Position numbers and translations under genes: made by a program | Notes under the pieces: generated by a model | Seen by the model: the letters and a program-made list of their open reading frames with translations, nothing else | Told to the model about the DNA's origin: nothing | Database searches by the model: none | Assembly (NCBI GenBank): GCA_023265025.1 | Contig: JAHFUP010000011.1 | Span: 29,424-93,423, forward strand | Direction: 5' to 3' | DNA length: 64,000 nucleotides | DNA from: Acidimicrobiia bacterium | GTDB lineage: Bacteria > Actinomycetota > Acidimicrobiia > Acidimicrobiales > AC-14 | Shown: positions 61,473 through 64,000 of the stretch, one piece after another | How the letters are laid out: the number at the start of each line of letters is the position of its first letter | Numbering within the stretch: position 1 is the first letter of the stretch

Positions 61473-61718
61473 ATGCTCCGGCCTGTGAACGCCGTCGAGA
61501 TCCGCATCCTGGCCGGCCTGGTCGGGCCCTGCCCCACGTGTGGGGGCGGCACGTTGGATCCAGTGTTCGACGGCGAGGGGTTCAACTTCCGCTGCCCGGC
61601 CTGCGCCGCCTGCTGGCATCCCGAGCGGGGCTGGGTGAACCAGGTCGACGCGTCGACCTGCCCCGGGTGCCGGCTCCGCCCGGTGTGTCGGCCCGCAGGA
61701 CCGCCGGCTGTGGCCTGA
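61473..61718 (+). CDS. Small zinc-ribbon protein
   Basis: 81 residues with CPTCGGG, FRCPACAACW and STCPGCRLRPVC, enough for one or two zinc ribbons. ATG 61473 or GTG 61485 as start. Divergent from the flavin-binding protein by 113 bp. Function unknown. Confidence 0.6.
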   Translation: MLRPVNAVEIRILAGLVGPCPTCGGGTLDPVFDGEGFNFRCPACAACWHPERGWVNQVDASTCPGCRLRPVCRPAGPPAVA

Positions 61719-61754
61719 GGCCTCGGTCTGCCCGCTCGAAAAAGCGAGCCTCAG
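61715..61754 (+). terminator. Possible hairpin terminator between convergent genes
   Basis: Nested complementary segments: CTGAGGC (61715-61721) with GCCTCAG (61748-61754), and alternatively GCTCG with CGAGC around an A-rich loop. It follows the zinc-ribbon gene; no T-tract. Confidence 0.3.
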
Positions 61755-61848
61755 CCTGCGCGGATGGCGGGATCCGCGCAGGCGAGGCGACAGCGCCAAC
61801 TCCACCACACCCAACCCAACACGAGGACAACGCGGCCCCAATGTCTGA

Positions 61849-64000
61849 TCAGGTGTACGCCCCGCCAGGGCCGTCTGCGGCGGCATTGCCGGCGATTCGG
61901 TCTCTCGACACGGGCGCCCGACCGGGCGGTTGGGTCGGCACCGGGCGGGCGACGGGCGTCGGCGTCGGCCGGCTCACCGGTTCCGGACCGGCGACGAGCA
62001 CCTCGCCGTGGTGGCGGATCTCGATCGGCGCGCCGGTGACGACGGTGTAGGTGGCCTCGGCGTGGGTGGCCGCCACCCGGATGCACCGGTCCCGGTAGCG
62101 GAGGTGGAAGACGAACCGGGTGATGTCGGAGGGCAACCGGGGGGCGAAGGACAGGATGCCGGCCTGGGCCCGGAACCCGCCGAACCCGGCCACCAGCGCC
62201 GACCAGCCGCCGGCCAGGGCAGCCAGGTGCAGGCCGCCACCGGTGTTCTTGTGGATGTCCTGGAGGTCGACGAGGGCGGACTCGGCCAGGTAGTCGTAGG
62301 CCAGTTCCAAGTGGCCGATCTCGGCGGCCAGGACGGCCTGGGTCGCCGCGGACAGTGACGAGTCTCGGACGGTGATGCCCTCGTAGTAGGCGAAGTTCCG
62401 GGCCTTCTGCTCGTCGGTGAAGGCGTCCGGCCGCAGGTGCATGGCCAGGACCAGGTCGGCCTGCTTCACCACCTGCTTGCGGTAGATGTCGAAGTAGGGG
62501 AAATGGAGGAAGAGCGGGTACTGCTCGGGACGGACCGAGTCGAAGTCCCAGACCTCGAGGCGGGTGAAGCCGTCCGACTGGGGATGGACCCCGAGCTCGG
62601 CGTCGTACGGGACGAACATCGCCTCGGCCGCGTCCCGCCACGCCCTGATCTCGCCGGCGTCGACGCCCAGGGCGCCGGCCTGGGCGGGATGGCGCTCGGC
62701 GGCGGCGGCCGCCGCCCGCAGGTTCTGCTGGGCCAGCAGGTTCGTGTAGACGTTGTCGTCCGCCAGCGCGCTGTACTCGTCCGGGCCGGTCACGCCCGGA
62801 ATGCGGAACGACCCGTCGCGGTCGTGGTGGCCGAGGCAGTGCCAGAGGCGGGCCGTCTCCACCAGGATGTCGTGGCCGACGTCGCGCTCGAAGTCCTCGT
62901 CGCCGGTGGCGTCGACGTAGCGGACCACCGCGTCGGCGATGTCGGCGTTGACGTGCATCGCTGCCGTCCCCGCCGGCCAGTAGCCCGAGCACTCCTCGCC
63001 GGCGATCGACCGCCACGGAAACGCCGCCCCCTCGAACCCGAGCGTCTCCGCCCGCTCCCGGGCCACGGGCAGGGTGCTGTGGCGCCAACGCAAGGCGTCG
63101 GCGGCCGCAGCAGGGAAGGTGTACGTGAGCAGGGGCAGCACGAACGACTCGGTGTCCCAGAAGGCGTGTCCGTCGTAGCCCGAGCCGGTGAGGCCCTTGG
63201 CCGGGATGGCTCGCCCCTCGGCCCGGGCGCCGGCCTGGAGGATGTGGAAGAGCGCGAAGCGGGCGGCCTGCTCGATCTCGGGGTCGCCCTCGAGCTCCAC
63301 AGACGCCGAGTCCCAGAAGGCGTCGAGGTACTGCCGCTGCTCGGCGAGGAGACCGTCGAAGCCCGTCTGGCGAGCGGCGATCACCGCAGCCACCACCTGG
63401 TCGACCAGGGCCTGCCGCGAACGCAGGCTCGACCAGCCGTAGCCCAGCAACTTGACGATCCGCAGGCGCTCCCCTGGTTCCAGCACCGTGGTGAAGGTGA
63501 CCCGGCCGACGTCGGGGCTGGCATCGGCGAACACCTCGGTCTGGGGCGGGCCGTCGTAGACGTGGGACATCGCCGCCGCCATGCGCAGCCCGCTGACCGC
63601 CGTCCGGTGGGCGAGACGGACCGAGAGGTTGCCGTCGGTGCCGTAGTCCTCGGAGACCAGCGGCGACGACAGGGCGGCGGCCACCCGGGGATCGCGCCCG
63701 GGCATGGGCAGCGGCTCGTTGGCCACCAGCTCGGACTGCACGACCACCCGGGCGCGGTCGCCGACGGCCTCGATCTCGTAGCAGATGGCGGCCACGGCGC
63801 GCTGGGTGAACGACACCAGCCGGGTCGAACGGATGTGGGCGGCCTGGCCCGCCGGCGACACCCATTCCACGTCGCGCGTCAGGGTGCCCGCCCGCAGGTC
63901 CAGTACTCGCTCGTGGGACTCCAGCCGCCCGTACCGGACGTCGAACGGCTCGTCGTCGACCAGCAGCCGCAGCAGCTTGCCGTTGGTCACGTTGATCATC
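61849..64000 (-). CDS. Glycoside hydrolase family 65 disaccharide phosphorylase, N-terminus cut by window edge
   Basis: At least 716 residues; family members have about 780-800, so roughly 80 N-terminal residues lie beyond the window. The N-terminal beta-sandwich (RYGRLESHERVLDLRAGTLT, RDVEWVSPAGQAAHIRSTRL) is followed by the (alpha/alpha)6 barrel. That barrel includes SGYDGHAFWDTESFVLPLLT, and the acid catalyst Glu is in IPGVTGPDEYSALADDNVYT. The phosphate-site region is DIHKNTGGGLHLAALAGGW. It phosphorolyses an alpha-linked disaccharide such as trehalose, maltose or kojibiose, or is a related hydrolase; the exact substrate is not readable. The C-terminus carries a Pro/Thr-rich extension beyond the barrel-associated beta domain. 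Confidence 0.92.
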   Translation of the reverse strand, partial: MINVTNGKLLRLLVDDEPFDVRYGRLESHERVLDLRAGTLTRDVEWVSPAGQAAHIRSTRLVSFTQRAVAAICYEIEAVGDRARVVVQSELVANEPLPMPGRDPRVAAALSSPLVSEDYGTDGNLSVRLAHRTAVSGLRMAAAMSHVYDGPPQTEVFADASPDVGRVTFTTVLEPGERLRIVKLLGYGWSSLRSRQALVDQVVAAVIAARQTGFDGLLAEQRQYLDAFWDSASVELEGDPEIEQAARFALFHILQAGARAEGRAIPAKGLTGSGYDGHAFWDTESFVLPLLTYTFPAAAADALRWRHSTLPVARERAETLGFEGAAFPWRSIAGEECSGYWPAGTAAMHVNADIADAVVRYVDATGDEDFERDVGHDILVETARLWHCLGHHDRDGSFRIPGVTGPDEYSALADDNVYTNLLAQQNLRAAAAAAERHPAQAGALGVDAGEIRAWRDAAEAMFVPYDAELGVHPQSDGFTRLEVWDFDSVRPEQYPLFLHFPYFDIYRKQVVKQADLVLAMHLRPDAFTDEQKARNFAYYEGITVRDSSLSAATQAVLAAEIGHLELAYDYLAESALVDLQDIHKNTGGGLHLAALAGGWSALVAGFGGFRAQAGILSFAPRLPSDITRFVFHLRYRDRCIRVAATHAEATYTVVTGAPIEIRHHGEVLVAGPEPVSRPTPTPVARPVPTQPPGRAPVSRDRIAGNAAADGPGGAYT

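Overview
The window is 64 kb of very GC-rich chromosomal DNA from an actinobacterium. The lineage may be Acidimicrobiia-like, but that part is inference only. The evidence is a WhiB regulator, abundant GTG starts, many apparently leaderless genes (a TANNNT -10 element 6-8 nt before the start codon), a Gram-positive-type SOS box, an exonuclease/UvrC-like fusion and a class A RNase P RNA. Both ends cut through genes: glnD on the left and a GH65 phosphorylase on the right.

Layout. 0-3.6 kb: nitrogen sensing operon amtB-glnB-glnD, minus strand. 3.7-7.1 kb: a NYN-domain protein, a zinc-ribbon protein and a divergent SOS-controlled nuclease. 7.2-14.9 kb: a secreted beta-propeller protein, trpD, whiB, a cation exchanger and the glycerol operon glpD-TM-glpK, followed at once by rnpB. 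15.4-17.5 kb: a broken tyrosine recombinase and a frameshifted Clp-N-like gene. 17.9-22.7 kb: aromatic ring-cleavage genes with a large LuxR-type ATPase regulator. 22.9-23.3 kb: an ISL3 transposase relic. 23.4-29.2 kb: a lasso-peptide-like RiPP cluster. 29.3-40.6 kb: relics, small secreted proteins, a PadR unit, an FAD amine-oxidase-like enzyme and lipoproteins. 40.7-58.7 kb: a large glycan locus of multidomain glycosyltransferases, an ABC exporter, a sulfotransferase, a kinase-like protein and a YdjC-type deacetylase, mostly joined by 4-nt start/stop overlaps. 58.7-64 kb: a metalloprotease, a lipoprotein, a flavin-binding protein and a GH65 enzyme.

The most unusual system is the RiPP cluster. 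It has a B2-type cysteine peptidase, a PqqD-like leader-binding protein (B1) and an asparagine-synthetase-like cyclase (C), plus an HPr-kinase-like protein and a nucleotidyltransferase as likely tailoring enzymes. Its two precursors do not end at the core peptide. A perfect lasso leader motif and a variable 16-17 residue core are followed by a roughly 90-residue Peptidase_S74-type intramolecular chaperone domain that keeps the Ser-Lys self-cleavage motif. The chaperone parts are about 90 % identical between the two copies while the cores differ. One copy has lost a single base and is out of frame.

A second notable item is a roughly 195-bp element with imperfect terminal inverted repeats, present twice (8.4 and 33.7 kb), each time directly behind a gene for a secreted protein. 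No CRISPR array, tRNA or complete insertion sequence was seen.
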